Notes under the pieces: generated by a model
Databases searched by the model: none
The model's input: the letters and a program-made list of their open reading frames with translations, nothing else
Told to the model about the DNA's origin: nothing
Made by a program: the position numbers and the translations under genes
From: Planctomycetaceae bacterium
Lineage (GTDB): Bacteria; Planctomycetota; Phycisphaerae; Tepidisphaerales; Tepidisphaeraceae
DNA: 64,000 nt
Assembly (NCBI GenBank): GCA_027487775.1
Contig: JAIYCY010000024.1
Span: forward strand, 62,001-126,000
Reading direction: 5' to 3'
Part shown: positions 17,935-28,034 of the stretch, piece after piece
How the letters are laid out: every line of letters starts with the position of its first letter
How positions within the stretch are numbered: the stretch's first letter is position 1

Positions 17935-18807
17935 TTACAGCGATGTCGGCTCGAAACTTCCGCCCGGGTCGGCCAGCATCATCTTGGGAAGATCATCCCG
18001 AAATGCGTCGTAATAGCGCCCGGGATACCACACCGACGGCATCTGGCCGAGGAAGACACTCCACGCGCTAAAGGTGCTGCTGGCCGACGGAATCACCGCC
18101 TCCGCGCGGGCCATATCGAGAATGTCCACGATCGAAGGCTGATCGGGCGCACGTTTGACGCCCGGCTCTTTCAAGATCTCATCGATCTGATCATCCGTCC
18201 CGTCCGAATAGACACGCACCGGCAGACTCGGATCCATCTTGCTTCGCAGAATTCGTAACGCCTTCACGAACCAGGCGCTCGGAAGCCCGTGATTGGTATC
18301 CACCCTTGGCGTGCCGGCGGGCAACACCGGCATATCACCCCGGCGAACATGCACGGCTATGAATCGCTCTGCCGGCAGTCGGTCGTACATACTCCGCAGC
18401 GGCGCTGCCAGCATGTCGATCAGCCGTCGATGCAACATCTCGCGATGCGCCTTGATGGGCCCGAAAAACCCATCCATGTCCTTAAACTCAATCAGTTCTA
18501 TCCCCGACAATGATCGCGATCCAAGCCCCGCCAAAGCCGATTCGGCATCGGCCTCATGAATCACCCGCCCACGAAACAACAGCCATTTCCGTTGAAGGCC
18601 GCTGATGTATCCGTCATCCTTGAAAAGGCCTGTGTAGAGCCGCTTGTCACGTTCACCCCTGAGAAACGGCCCCAGCTTAAAACGAAGCCATTGAGGCGCG
18701 ATGACAGGCAATTGATGTCGCCGCGCAAAAACCTCGCATCTCGCCCACGGATAAAGCCGATTCGCGAGCCCCGCCGACCCAATCTCAGCGTGACAGTAAA
18801 TTGCCAT
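17935..18807 (-). CDS. GT11-like (fucosyltransferase-type) glycosyltransferase
   Basis: The 290-residue protein starts MAIYCHAEIGSAGLANRLYPWARC, comparable with the GNxLFQYA-type opening of GT11 enzymes. The key motif FIAVHVRRGDMP matches the HxRRGD nucleotide-sugar motif of the alpha-1,2/alpha-1,6-fucosyltransferase superfamily. RVYSDGTDDQ and SASSTFSAWSVFLG match the later conserved blocks (YSD and SNSTFSWW). It probably transfers a GDP-sugar onto a surface glycan, but the donor is not certain. The ATG at 18807 was chosen because the 65 codons upstream are unlike the family and a GGGGAG lies about 15 bp before it. The promoter region is shared, divergently, with murG. Confidence 0.8.
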   Translation of the reverse strand: MAIYCHAEIGSAGLANRLYPWARCEVFARRHQLPVIAPQWLRFKLGPFLRGERDKRLYTGLFKDDGYISGLQRKWLLFRGRVIHEADAESALAGLGSRSLSGIELIEFKDMDGFFGPIKAHREMLHRRLIDMLAAPLRSMYDRLPAERFIAVHVRRGDMPVLPAGTPRVDTNHGLPSAWFVKALRILRSKMDPSLPVRVYSDGTDDQIDEILKEPGVKRAPDQPSIVDILDMARAEAVIPSASSTFSAWSVFLGQMPSVWYPGRYYDAFRDDLPKMMLADPGGSFEPTSL

Positions 18808-19188
18808 CTCGAGGAGCTTTCTCCCCCCCCCGCCCTGTCTGATCACCCGATTCAACCAAGTCGGTCGGAAACCAGCGCATCGCCCGATCGACAGGGCAAA
18901 CCAGCAAACACAGCATTCCGTCACGAAGCCCTGCGAAATGCTCAACACAAACACATCGTTCGCAACGCAAACTATCACTTCAACACACGACCTCTGCAAC
19001 AAGGGAACGCCAAGGATTCGAAAAAAATTCCAACAAAATCCATCAACGTCTGGCGATTGCCCTTATCGGACAACTCGCATCGAGATCGCTAAACCTTTCC
19101 TGCCCGCGACACTCCATCAAAAGTCAAAGGCGATGTCGAACTCCGCTCGTTTGCCTAACCCACCATTCCCCCGTATCACCCTGAGATC
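18808..19188. other. Divergent intergenic region between GT11-like gene and murG
   Basis: This 381-bp stretch includes a run of C residues near 18825-18834 and an AT-richer part around 19015-19045. No confident promoter, hairpin or small gene was found. Confidence 0.4.
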
Positions 19189-20319
19189 GTGCTCAGCGGT
19201 ACAATCCTCTTCGCAGGCGGTGGAAGCGGCGGACACCTCTATCCCGGGGTGGCTGTTGCGGAATCTCTCGTTCGCATCGCCCCCGGAATCAAGCCCCTCT
19301 TCCTCTGCACCCAACGCGAAATCGATTCCACCATCCTCAAATCCACGCCCTTCGAGTTCCTCACACAGCCGATCGTCCCGCCACGCAAAAGCGTCGGCGG
19401 ACTCATTCGTTTTTTTCGCGCATGGACTGCCACTCAAGACGTCATTCGCCAAACGCTGCGCGACGTCAAACCGATCGGAGTCCTCGGGCTCGGCGGATAT
19501 GCCGCGGGTGTGGCCGTCAAAGCCTGCGCCAAAGCCAAAATCCCCGCTGCACTCCTGAATCCCGACGTCGTCCCGGGACGCGCTAACCAATACCTCTTCC
19601 CCTTCGTCTCTCGCATCTACGGCCAATTCGAAGCCACACGCGAGCAGCTCCCAACCGCACACCGTCACAAATTCGTCCTCAGCGGCTGCCCGATTCGACA
19701 AGATCTCGTCAACCTCCCACCACGCGACGAAGCACGACGCCGACTCGCTCTCGATCCCTCCCTCCATACCCTCCTCGTGACCGGCGCAAGCCAAGGCGCA
19801 GTCTCTGTCAACGATGCCGTCCTCGAAGTCCTCTCACGAATGAAGAAGGCCGACCGCGAATTGCAAGGCTGGCAGATTCTACACCTCGCAGGACGCGACA
19901 ACGCAGACGCCGTCCGATCAGCCTACCGCGAACTCGAACTCCCCGGACGCGTCGTCGATTTCACGCCCGCCATGGCCGACGTCTGGGCCTCATCCGACCT
20001 CGCCGTCTCAAGATCCGGGGCGAGCAGCTGCGCCGAACTCACCGCCTGCGGCGTGCCCTCCATCCTCATGCCCTACCCCATGCATCGCGACCAACATCAA
20101 CGCATCAACGCCGAACAACTCGTCCTCGCCCACGCCGCTCTCGTCATCCAAGATAAAAAAGACCGCGCCGCAAACGCTGACCAACTCCTGCCCATCATCG
20201 ACAGCCTTCTCTACGACGTCCCACGACGCCGCGCCATGGCCGACGCCGCACGCTCAATCGCTCGACCCAACGCCGCCGACATCGTCGCCCAATCCCTCCT
20301 CGATCTCATCCGCGCCTAA
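19189..20319 (+). CDS. murG: MurG: lipid I to lipid II N-acetylglucosaminyltransferase
   Basis: The 376-residue protein matches MurG in length and motifs. The glycine-rich loop FAGGGSGGHLYPG lies at the N-terminus, and LGLGGYAAGVAVKA follows with a Leu-Gly-Gly-Tyr element. The C-terminal domain carries VTGASQGAVSVN, VVDFTPAMADVWASSDLAVSRSGASS and CAELTACGVPSILMPYP with the HRDQHQ that binds UDP-GlcNAc. It acts at the inner face of the cytoplasmic membrane in peptidoglycan synthesis. The GTG at 19189 is used as start, as no ATG precedes the loop. It stands apart from a division/cell-wall cluster, since no other mur or fts genes are in the window. Confidence 0.92.
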   Translation: MLSGTILFAGGGSGGHLYPGVAVAESLVRIAPGIKPLFLCTQREIDSTILKSTPFEFLTQPIVPPRKSVGGLIRFFRAWTATQDVIRQTLRDVKPIGVLGLGGYAAGVAVKACAKAKIPAALLNPDVVPGRANQYLFPFVSRIYGQFEATREQLPTAHRHKFVLSGCPIRQDLVNLPPRDEARRRLALDPSLHTLLVTGASQGAVSVNDAVLEVLSRMKKADRELQGWQILHLAGRDNADAVRSAYRELELPGRVVDFTPAMADVWASSDLAVSRSGASSCAELTACGVPSILMPYPMHRDQHQRINAEQLVLAHAALVIQDKKDRAANADQLLPIIDSLLYDVPRRRAMADAARSIARPNAADIVAQSLLDLIRA

Positions 20320-20484
20320 CATCCTCAACACGCCCCAAAACCACCCTGGCATCTCCCCTCCATCGATTCGCCCGCACGACCCACACCATCACTCCCACCC
20401 CACCCAACCCATCGATCAACCCTGTCGAAAAAGTGATTGTCGGACCCGTCAATCGTCCGCATTGCGGTAACTTCGACTGCATCG

Positions 20485-21984
20485 ATGCCGCTCCGATTCG
20501 CATCACGCCTCCTACTCGCACTCCTCGTCATCTCGACGTCGACACACCACGCCCTCACACACGCATACGCCCTCACACACGCATACGCCTTCACACGTCC
20601 ACTCGCTCACACAGACCCCCACGTCCCGGCTAGCCCCCACGTCCCGGCTAGCCCCCACGTCCCGGCTAGCCCCCACGTCCCGGCTAGCGCCCTCACTGAC
20701 GCCGCACCGACCAACCCCGTCGAACAGGTCACCCCTCAATCACCCATCGCCAACCTCGAACCCGCACGCTCGGTCTATCGCATCACCGCCCTGCTCGAAA
20801 TGCCTTCCGACATCGGCATCTATCAACACGAACAATCGCACGCTCGATTCATCGACGCCACGCTCAATCTCCGCCGTGCCCGCGGACTCGGATTCGCACT
20901 CGACCATCACGGTACAATCCTCACGCTCGCCCACGTCGTCGCAGGATCCAACAGCGTCTGGGTCGTCGATCACCTCGGCGTCGTCAGGCCCGCCCTCGTC
21001 GTCGGAACCGACCCGCGCAGCGACCTCGCCGTCCTTCGAATCCACGCTCTGACCCAGCCCCTTCCGATCTCCGCCGACGCGTCGCAGGTCCGATCGCTTT
21101 TCGCCCGCTTCAAGCCCACCGAGGGCCCAGAGCCCTCCTCGCACGCGTCCGCATCCACCGACCCATCCCACGAACCCCTGCACCAAATCAACGCACGCTT
21201 CATCGGCACGAATCGCTGGCTACCGACCCTCAGTCGTCGCACAGGCCGCTCCTTCGATCGGCTCATCGAGGTCCGCGCTGAAAATCGCCCCGGCGATTCC
21301 GGCGCCGTCGCGCTCGATCTCCACAACCACGCCGTCGGCATCCTCACCGCAGTCATCGAACGACCCGACACCTCACCCGACCACTCCGGCTCCAGCAGCG
21401 CATTTCTCCTGCCTCTCGATCCGATTCAACTCCACCGTATACACCAACTCCAGGCGGGTCGAACGATCCCACACGCTTACATCGGCGCGCGACTCACAGA
21501 TTCGCCCGCCGGCGTTCGCGTCGATGCCGTCGACCCCGAATCCCCCGCACACGGCTCGCTACTGCCAGGCGATCTCATCATCGCTATCACCCCCGACGCA
21601 GCCGTCACTTCCAGCATCCCCGATCCACGTGAAGCTCGATCCGAAAACACCGAACTCGCCCTATTCCACCCCACATCCCACGGCACACACTCCAACGCCT
21701 CATCCGCTCAACCTTCCATCATCAATCGCCAACACGTCGTCGATTCGCTCACGGCCTCAACCGACCGACCGCTGCGCATCCTCGTTCAACGCGGGCCGAA
21801 AACCCTCAGCGTCCTGCTCCACGCCCGACTCCGCGTCCTTCCCGAATCATCCATCACACGCGAAACCCGACGCTTCGCCTGGAACCGCACCATCCACCTC
21901 AATACCCCCACCATCCAATCCGCCGACGCAGCCTTCGATCGACTCCGCACATCAACCGTCCCCCAACCGCTAGCCCCACACTGA
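20485..21984 (+). CDS. Secreted HtrA-like trypsin/PDZ protein with low-complexity linker
   Basis: From the ATG at 20485 the protein has 499 residues and a signal-like start (MPLRFASRLLLALLVIS). A repeat-rich linker follows (HALTHAY, then four exact PHVPAS units). The protease domain shows LTLAHVVAG (His), DPRSDLAVLRI (Asp) and RPGDSGAVALD (Ser), so the chymotrypsin-like triad looks complete, although GNSGGP is replaced by GDSGA. A PDZ-like part follows (AYIGARL, GVRVDAVDPESPAHGSLLPGDLIIAI) and then a divergent C-terminal region. It probably acts outside the cytoplasmic membrane in protein quality control. The upstream in-frame GTG at 20437 is less likely because it would precede the signal peptide. 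Confidence 0.75.
   Translation: MPLRFASRLLLALLVISTSTHHALTHAYALTHAYAFTRPLAHTDPHVPASPHVPASPHVPASPHVPASALTDAAPTNPVEQVTPQSPIANLEPARSVYRITALLEMPSDIGIYQHEQSHARFIDATLNLRRARGLGFALDHHGTILTLAHVVAGSNSVWVVDHLGVVRPALVVGTDPRSDLAVLRIHALTQPLPISADASQVRSLFARFKPTEGPEPSSHASASTDPSHEPLHQINARFIGTNRWLPTLSRRTGRSFDRLIEVRAENRPGDSGAVALDLHNHAVGILTAVIERPDTSPDHSGSSSAFLLPLDPIQLHRIHQLQAGRTIPHAYIGARLTDSPAGVRVDAVDPESPAHGSLLPGDLIIAITPDAAVTSSIPDPREARSENTELALFHPTSHGTHSNASSAQPSIINRQHVVDSLTASTDRPLRILVQRGPKTLSVLLHARLRVLPESSITRETRRFAWNRTIHLNTPTIQSADAAFDRLRTSTVPQPLAPH
20617..20688 (+). repeat. Four perfect 18-bp tandem repeats inside a CDS
   Basis: CCCCACGTCCCGGCTAGC is repeated exactly four times and encodes PHVPAS each time. Perfect identity implies recent expansion. 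The repeat lies in the linker of the HtrA-like protein and keeps its frame, so copy-number change would only alter linker length. Confidence 0.95.
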
Positions 21985-22014
21985 TCTCGCCCCGCTACTC
22001 GATTCAAACATCCA

Positions 22015-22818
22015 TCAATCCCGCTCGGTTCCATCCGCATTCAACAGCCCCGCCGCGATCAATCGCTTCTCCTCCGCCTCCGCTCGCCTCACATACAAAG
22101 GCTCCAGCCCCCACGCATCACTCGCAACGCCCCTCCTCGCCCGATCATCACCCAATCGACCCACAACCGACGCGCGGCATCGCCACATCCACTCCGGACA
22201 CAGCCACACCCCTCCGACCACGCCCGCCAACTTCTCACGATCTTCCCCCGGCTCATCCGCCTCCCGCGCAGCCAGTCCTTGATCATCACAATCACGCGCA
22301 CCCATCCGCTCCAACGCCTCACGATGCATCGCAATCCCCTCCCCAATCACAAAGATCGGCCCGCCTGCACACGCCAACATCGTCTCGATCCGCGTCAACG
22401 CAGGCACTCTCAACACCCGCCACACTCCACCCTCACGCTCATACAGACCCGCAAAAACCTGCCCGCGCTTGGCATCCAGCAGCGTCATCCCCAGCCGCGC
22501 CTCATTCGGCAGATTCTCCGCCAATACGTCGCCGCTCGGCACGCCCACCACCTCCACGCCCAGCGTCATCGACAACATCTTCGCGATCGTGATCCCCACG
22601 CGCAAGCCCGTAAACGAGCCCGGCCCCTGCCCCACGCACACCCGCCCCACATCACGCGCTGACATCCCCAACTCGCTCAACAACCCATCCATCGCCGGCA
22701 CGATCGCGGCCGCATGTTTCAAACCATGCTCGATCGTCTTCTCCCCCAACACGCAACCATCCCGCAGAACCGCAATCGATCCCACTCGCCCCGAGGTCTC
22801 TATCGCAAGGGTATTCAC
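22015..22818 (-). CDS. tsaB: TsaB, tRNA threonylcarbamoyladenosine biosynthesis protein
   Basis: The 267-residue protein resembles TsaB, the non-catalytic partner of TsaD in t6A37 formation. It begins VNTLAIETSGRVGSIAVLRD, the first ASKHA-fold motif. LKHAAAIVPAMDGLLSELGM and VCVGQGPGSFTGLRVGITIAKML are the most diagnostic blocks, followed by LLDAKRGQVFAGLYE. The last ~60 residues diverge, as is common. The GTG at 22818 is preferred over a TTG at 22842, because a GGGGGAAG ribosome site lies between them. It runs convergent to the HtrA-like gene, and upstream on the same strand is the MCE-domain gene, 63 bp away. Confidence 0.88.
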   Translation of the reverse strand: MNTLAIETSGRVGSIAVLRDGCVLGEKTIEHGLKHAAAIVPAMDGLLSELGMSARDVGRVCVGQGPGSFTGLRVGITIAKMLSMTLGVEVVGVPSGDVLAENLPNEARLGMTLLDAKRGQVFAGLYEREGGVWRVLRVPALTRIETMLACAGGPIFVIGEGIAMHREALERMGARDCDDQGLAAREADEPGEDREKLAGVVGGVWLCPEWMWRCRASVVGRLGDDRARRGVASDAWGLEPLYVRRAEAEEKRLIAAGLLNADGTERD

Positions 22819-22881
22819 AATTCCGCTTCTTCCCCCCAACAACCCAATCCCTCACGAGCAACCCGCTTGCAAGACCCTTCA

Positions 22882-23910
22882 TCAGCGCAGCCGCAGCTTC
22901 ACGCCTTCCTGTTCGATCTGCTGCGCCACACGCTGAATGTCCTTGATCGTCGCGGCCAGCAATTCCGTCGCGCTCACCAGCGTATTGTACAGCCGCGGAT
23001 CGTTCACCAACGCACCCGCCGTTCCCTTGCCTTCATCCACCTTCGCCGTCACCGATTTCACATCCGCAAGCACGAGCGCAATCCGATCCAGATTCTCGTT
23101 GATTCGCCTGGAAACATCCTCGATCCGCTCGTCCGTCTTGCCGATCGCCTCCCGCGCATCCGACACGCCCGATCGAATGTCCGTCATCACCGCGCTCGCC
23201 TCACCCGGCAGAGGCTCCAAATCCGCAGCCAGCTTCTCGAATCGCTCCGCCACTCGCGCGGCACGCTCGCTCGTCGCGCGAAACTCCGCAACCGTCTTCT
23301 TCAAATCCAGCTTCACATTCTCGTCACCAATCACTTCATTGATATGGTCCAGCGTCGTCCCAAGCTTCAACGCCTGATCATCAATATCCGTCACCAGCTT
23401 GTTAAAGTTCGCCACCACCCCACTCGCACGAAGCTCCTCCACCACACCACTCAACGCGTTGGCCAGCTTCGTCACCTCCGGCGGAATGATCCCAGTCCCC
23501 ACAAACTCCGCCTCGATCACCTCACCCCCCACCAGCTTCACCTCGCTCGGCACAGGCGTCGTCAAAAACAAATCGATCACCGCGTTCGCACCCAGCAAAT
23601 TCGGCAGCCTGATCTCTCCCCGAATGTTCGCCGGTACCGGCTTGTCCAAATCCAGCTCCGCCCTGATCAGCACATCATTGTCCGATCCGAACGCGACATC
23701 CTTCACCGTACCCACCGGAATACCACGATACTTCAGCACCGAACCGCCACTAATTCCGTCCGCCGTCGGCGCACGCAACGACACCGCAATCTTCTTCCCC
23801 GAAAAAGGCGTCGCGATGCGATCACCAAACTGCACCACCATCCAACCCAGAATCACCAGCGCCGACAGCACCGTCACCCCGACCATCACGTTCCGCCGAT
23901 ATGGAGACAT
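22882..23910 (-). CDS. MlaD/MCE-domain protein
   Basis: The 342-residue protein has a single N-terminal membrane helix (VMVGVTVLSALVILGWMVVQF). An MCE domain follows, containing ISGGSVLKYRGIPVGTV and LPNLLGANAVIDLFL. The remaining ~200 residues are predicted helical and coiled-coil-like (VKLDLKKTVAEFRATSERA, VSRRINENLDRIALVLADV). MCE proteins carry lipids between envelope membranes as part of MlaEF-type ABC importers. No MlaE permease or MlaF ATPase lies beside this gene, so partners must be elsewhere. The ATG at 23910 directly follows an in-frame GTG at 23913, and either may be used. It diverges from recG. Confidence 0.88.
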   Translation of the reverse strand: MSPYRRNVMVGVTVLSALVILGWMVVQFGDRIATPFSGKKIAVSLRAPTADGISGGSVLKYRGIPVGTVKDVAFGSDNDVLIRAELDLDKPVPANIRGEIRLPNLLGANAVIDLFLTTPVPSEVKLVGGEVIEAEFVGTGIIPPEVTKLANALSGVVEELRASGVVANFNKLVTDIDDQALKLGTTLDHINEVIGDENVKLDLKKTVAEFRATSERAARVAERFEKLAADLEPLPGEASAVMTDIRSGVSDAREAIGKTDERIEDVSRRINENLDRIALVLADVKSVTAKVDEGKGTAGALVNDPRLYNTLVSATELLAATIKDIQRVAQQIEQEGVKLRLR

Positions 23911-24015
23911 CACCGCACGCTAGCCACACCCCGCAACCAATTCAAGCACACGACACACACCATCCATCGTTTGATTCATCGTTCTCCACCGGGTCTCCGT
24001 TATCATCATCCGCAG

Positions 24016-26112
24016 ATGTCCGATCCGAGCCGATCCCCAAAACTCCCACTCGACGCCCCCGTCACCAGCATCACCGGCGTCGGCGCAGCCCGTGCCGCCC
24101 GTCTCGCCGCACTCGGACTCGCAACCCTTCGCGACCTCCTCGAGTACTACCCACGCAGATACCAGTTCGAAAGCCACGAAACCGGCATCGACGCGCTCCA
24201 GCCAGACCAAATCCACACCGTCCGCGGAGAAATCGTCGCCGCTCAATACACCTCCGGCTCGTCACGCGGACGATTCGAAGCCACGCTCGACGACGGACGC
24301 GACCGACTCAGCCTCACCTGGTTCAACGGCACCTGGCTCCGCGGGCGACTCACACCCGGCATGAACGTCCGCGTTCGCGGAAAAGTCGGATTCTTCCGAA
24401 ACATGCCCCAAATGGTCAACCCACACTGGCAGGCCATCGATCCCCAAAACGACGACGCCAACGCCCCCGTCGAATCCAAACTCCGCCCCATCTACCCCGC
24501 CACCTCTGACCTCTCCAGCGCCGTCCTCGAACGCACCATCACCTCCGCACTCGATCACGTCGATCCTCCACTCGAATGGTTCGATCCCGATCTCCTCACC
24601 TCGCGCAGGCTCATGTCACGCGCCGACGCCTCTGTCCAAATCCACAACCCACGCAATCACGCCTCCGCCTACGCAGCCCGCCGCCGACTCGTCTATGACG
24701 AACTCATGCTCCTCCAGGTCGGACTCCAACTCGCCCGCCAACAACGCACCGATCGCCTCAGCGCCCCGGTCGTCCGCTGCGATCGACTCCTCGACGAACG
24801 CATCCGCAACCGTTTCCCCTTCCCGCTCACCCAGGCCCAGGAGCGCGCCTGCTATCAACTCGTCCGCGACATGCAATCCGGACTCTCGATGAACCGACTC
24901 CTCCAAGGCGACGTCGGCAGCGGAAAAACCGTCGTCGCCCTCTACGCCATGCTCGTCTGCGTCGCCAACAAACTGCAATCCGTCATCCTCGCACCCACCG
25001 AAGTCCTCGCCGAACAACATCACCTCTCCCTCTCGCGCTTCCTCGCCGGCTCGGGCGTCCGCGTCGGGCTCTTCACCCAACGCTCCAAAAAAGCCCAAAA
25101 AACCATCCGCGACGATCTCGCCTCCGGCGCCATCCACCTCGCCGTCGGTACCCAGGCGCTCATCCAGCCCGATATCGACTTCGCCAACCTCGGACTCGTC
25201 GTCATCGACGAACAACACCGCTTCGGCGTCCGTCAACGCGCCTTCCTCAAGGCCAAAGGCCTCAGCCCCCACTACCTCGTCATGACCGCCACGCCCATCC
25301 CACGCACACTCGCACTCAGCTACTTCGCCGACTTCGACGTCAGCACCATCGACGAACTCCCGCCCGGCCGCCAGCCCATCCATACCGAATGGCTCCGCAA
25401 ACCCCAGGCCGACCTCGCATGGAATCGCGTCATCCAACAAGCCAAACTCGGACAACAAGCCTACATCGTCGTCCCACGCATCGACGGCAACGGCTTCGAC
25501 GAAGACACCGCCAGCCTCGAAGAACGCTACGAATCCCTCCGCACCGGCCCCCTAAAATCGCTCCGACTCGGCATGCTCCACGGACGCATGAAACCCGACC
25601 AAAAAGCCGCCGTCATGGAACAATTCCGCTCACACCAACTCGACGTCCTCTGCGCCACCACCGTCATCGAAGTCGGCGTCGATGTCCCCAACGCCACCGT
25701 CATGGTCATCGAGTCCGCCGAACAATTCGGACTCTCACAACTCCACCAACTCCGCGGACGCGTCGGACGTGGCACACACCAAAGCTACTGCCTCCTCATC
25801 TCCGACGCTCCCACCGAAGAAAGCGTCCTCAGACTCGACGCCATGACCCGCACCGGCGACGGCTTCGAACTCGCCGAAGAAGACCTCCGACAACGCGGAC
25901 CCGGCGACTTCTTCGGCACTCGTCAATCCGGACTCCCCGACCTCAAAGTCGCAGACCTCTCCCAGGAACTCGACCTCCTCAAACAAGCCCGTGAAGACGC
26001 ACAGAGACTTCTCACCGACGATCCGACCCTGTCGCTTCCCGGCCATCGCCTGCTGCACCATGAATTGCTCCGCCGATTCGGCCGAGCCCTCGGCCTCGGC
26101 GGCGTCGGATAA
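24016..26112 (+). CDS. recG: ATP-dependent DNA helicase RecG
   Basis: The 698-residue protein has the normal RecG length. The wedge/OB region opens with PVTSITGVGAARAARLAALG and YYPRRYQFE, and contains WFNGTWLRG. The helicase core has QGDVGSGKTVVAL (motif I), LAPTEVLAEQH (Ia), VVIDEQHRFGVRQR (II, DEQH), VMTATPIPRTLALSYF (III), GRMKPDQKAAVMEQFR, TTVIEVGVDVPNATVMVIE and QLRGRVGRGTHQSYC (VI). It remodels stalled forks and Holliday junctions. The open frame extends far upstream into the antisense of the MCE gene, but the ATG at 24016 begins the family homology. It is followed by the 797-bp repeat-bearing intergenic region. Confidence 0.96.
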   Translation: MSDPSRSPKLPLDAPVTSITGVGAARAARLAALGLATLRDLLEYYPRRYQFESHETGIDALQPDQIHTVRGEIVAAQYTSGSSRGRFEATLDDGRDRLSLTWFNGTWLRGRLTPGMNVRVRGKVGFFRNMPQMVNPHWQAIDPQNDDANAPVESKLRPIYPATSDLSSAVLERTITSALDHVDPPLEWFDPDLLTSRRLMSRADASVQIHNPRNHASAYAARRRLVYDELMLLQVGLQLARQQRTDRLSAPVVRCDRLLDERIRNRFPFPLTQAQERACYQLVRDMQSGLSMNRLLQGDVGSGKTVVALYAMLVCVANKLQSVILAPTEVLAEQHHLSLSRFLAGSGVRVGLFTQRSKKAQKTIRDDLASGAIHLAVGTQALIQPDIDFANLGLVVIDEQHRFGVRQRAFLKAKGLSPHYLVMTATPIPRTLALSYFADFDVSTIDELPPGRQPIHTEWLRKPQADLAWNRVIQQAKLGQQAYIVVPRIDGNGFDEDTASLEERYESLRTGPLKSLRLGMLHGRMKPDQKAAVMEQFRSHQLDVLCATTVIEVGVDVPNATVMVIESAEQFGLSQLHQLRGRVGRGTHQSYCLLISDAPTEESVLRLDAMTRTGDGFELAEEDLRQRGPGDFFGTRQSGLPDLKVADLSQELDLLKQAREDAQRLLTDDPTLSLPGHRLLHHELLRRFGRALGLGGVG

Positions 26113-26265
26113 TCTTCCGCCCCCACCCACTCCCGAGCGAAAGAGCCCCCACCCGCCAACCCTTCCCACTCACGCCCAACCCATCCCCGCCCTCGCCCAC
26201 CTCACGCCACCAGCAGCTTCGACACATCCGCCGCCTCGATCACTCGACCACTCGGCGCGGGGAGG

Positions 26266-26347
26266 GTGCGTAGGGTCCGGTGTACTCACCGGACCGTCGT
26301 TGCGTCGCTGGCGAAATGGTCCGGTGAATACACCGGACCCTACCTGC
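26266..26347 (+). repeat. 82-bp hairpin element, copy 1
   Basis: This copy contains a near-complete inverted repeat. GTAGGGTCCGGTGTA (26270-26284) pairs perfectly with 26329-26343. After a 2x2 mismatch, CACCGGACC (26287-26295) pairs with GGTCCGGTG (26318-26326), leaving a 22-nt loop. It is identical to copy 2 except at one base, in the 2-nt mismatch. It has the look of a non-autonomous mobile or REP-like element, but no transposase is present. Confidence 0.85.
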
Positions 26348-26478
26348 CCTCAAACTTGAGTCACGAACCCCCCATCCAAGAGCCGCTCACATCCCCCGAT
26401 AAAAACGGCACGCCGACAACTGAAGGGGCCACGGCTTTCGCCGGAGACGAATCGGCAACTCAGATTTCGAAGTTACCA

Positions 26479-26616
26479 CCGACCGAAGTCGGCGCGAAAT
26501 CGATCGAAGCCAGCTCAAGATCGATCGAAGTCGACGTGCTTTCGATCGAAAGCGCGGCATTTTCGATCGAATACGACACGAAAACGATCGAAAGCGAGTT
26601 GGAACCGATCGAAACC
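26479..26616. repeat. 21-bp array of phased TCGATCGA palindromes
   Basis: Palindromic TCGATCGA cores start at 26500, 26521, 26542 and 26563. One-base variants follow at 26584 (ACGATCGA) and 26605 (CCGATCGA), and a weaker unit sits at 26479 (CCGACCGA). The spacing is exactly 21 bp, about two helical turns, while the 13 bp between cores vary. In frame each unit reads x-SIE-xxx, but no start or ribosome site supports a protein. Confidence 0.85.
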
Positions 26617-26618
26617 GA

Positions 26619-26700
26619 GTGCGTAGGGTCCGGTGTACGCACCGGACCGTCGTTGCGTCGCTGGCGAAATGGTCCGGTGAATACACCGGACCCTACCTGC
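26619..26700 (+). repeat. 82-bp hairpin element, copy 2
   Basis: This is a direct repeat of the element at 26266-26347, matching 81 of 82 bases. The inverted-repeat arms are unchanged. The pair brackets 271 bp that carry the phased 21-bp array. No target-site duplication was seen beside either copy. Confidence 0.85.
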
Positions 26701-26909
26701 TACACGACTCAGTGAGATGACCGGCGATCGACTTGACCGTGGCCGTTCTTCACCTTCGTGGTCGTCTTGGTGGTTCAATGGAAATCGCTTCGATCCTTTA
26801 CCGCTGCGTGTGGAATCGCCCTGCTTCGTGTGAAGCCGCAGGCGCGGGGAGGGGATGCGATCCGCATCGCCCACGCGAAACGGCTCGACTCGGTATAACA
26901 TACAGCACT

Positions 26910-28030
<1,121 letters not shown>

Positions 28031-28034
<4 letters not shown>

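Larger units (their letters stand above)
26113..26909. other. Intergenic region with paired hairpin elements and 21-bp array
   Basis: This 797-bp gap between recG and htrA contains two 82-bp elements (26266-26347 and 26619-26700) that differ at one base, and between them a 21-bp repeat array (26479-26616). The flanks (26113-26265 and 26701-26909) show no gene or convincing promoter. Open frames across the gap arise from the three-fold period of the array and resemble no protein family. Confidence 0.7.

Noticed and set aside
22714-24015. In-frame open extension of 434 codons upstream of recG
   Set aside because: It is antisense to tsaB and the MCE gene and has an Arg/His-rich composition typical of shadow frames. 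RecG homology begins at 24016.
26266-26715. A 149-residue frame with SIE heptads as a coiled-coil protein
   Set aside because: It spans the hairpin elements, begins at a GTG without a ribosome site, and all frames across the array look repetitive because the period is 21 bp.
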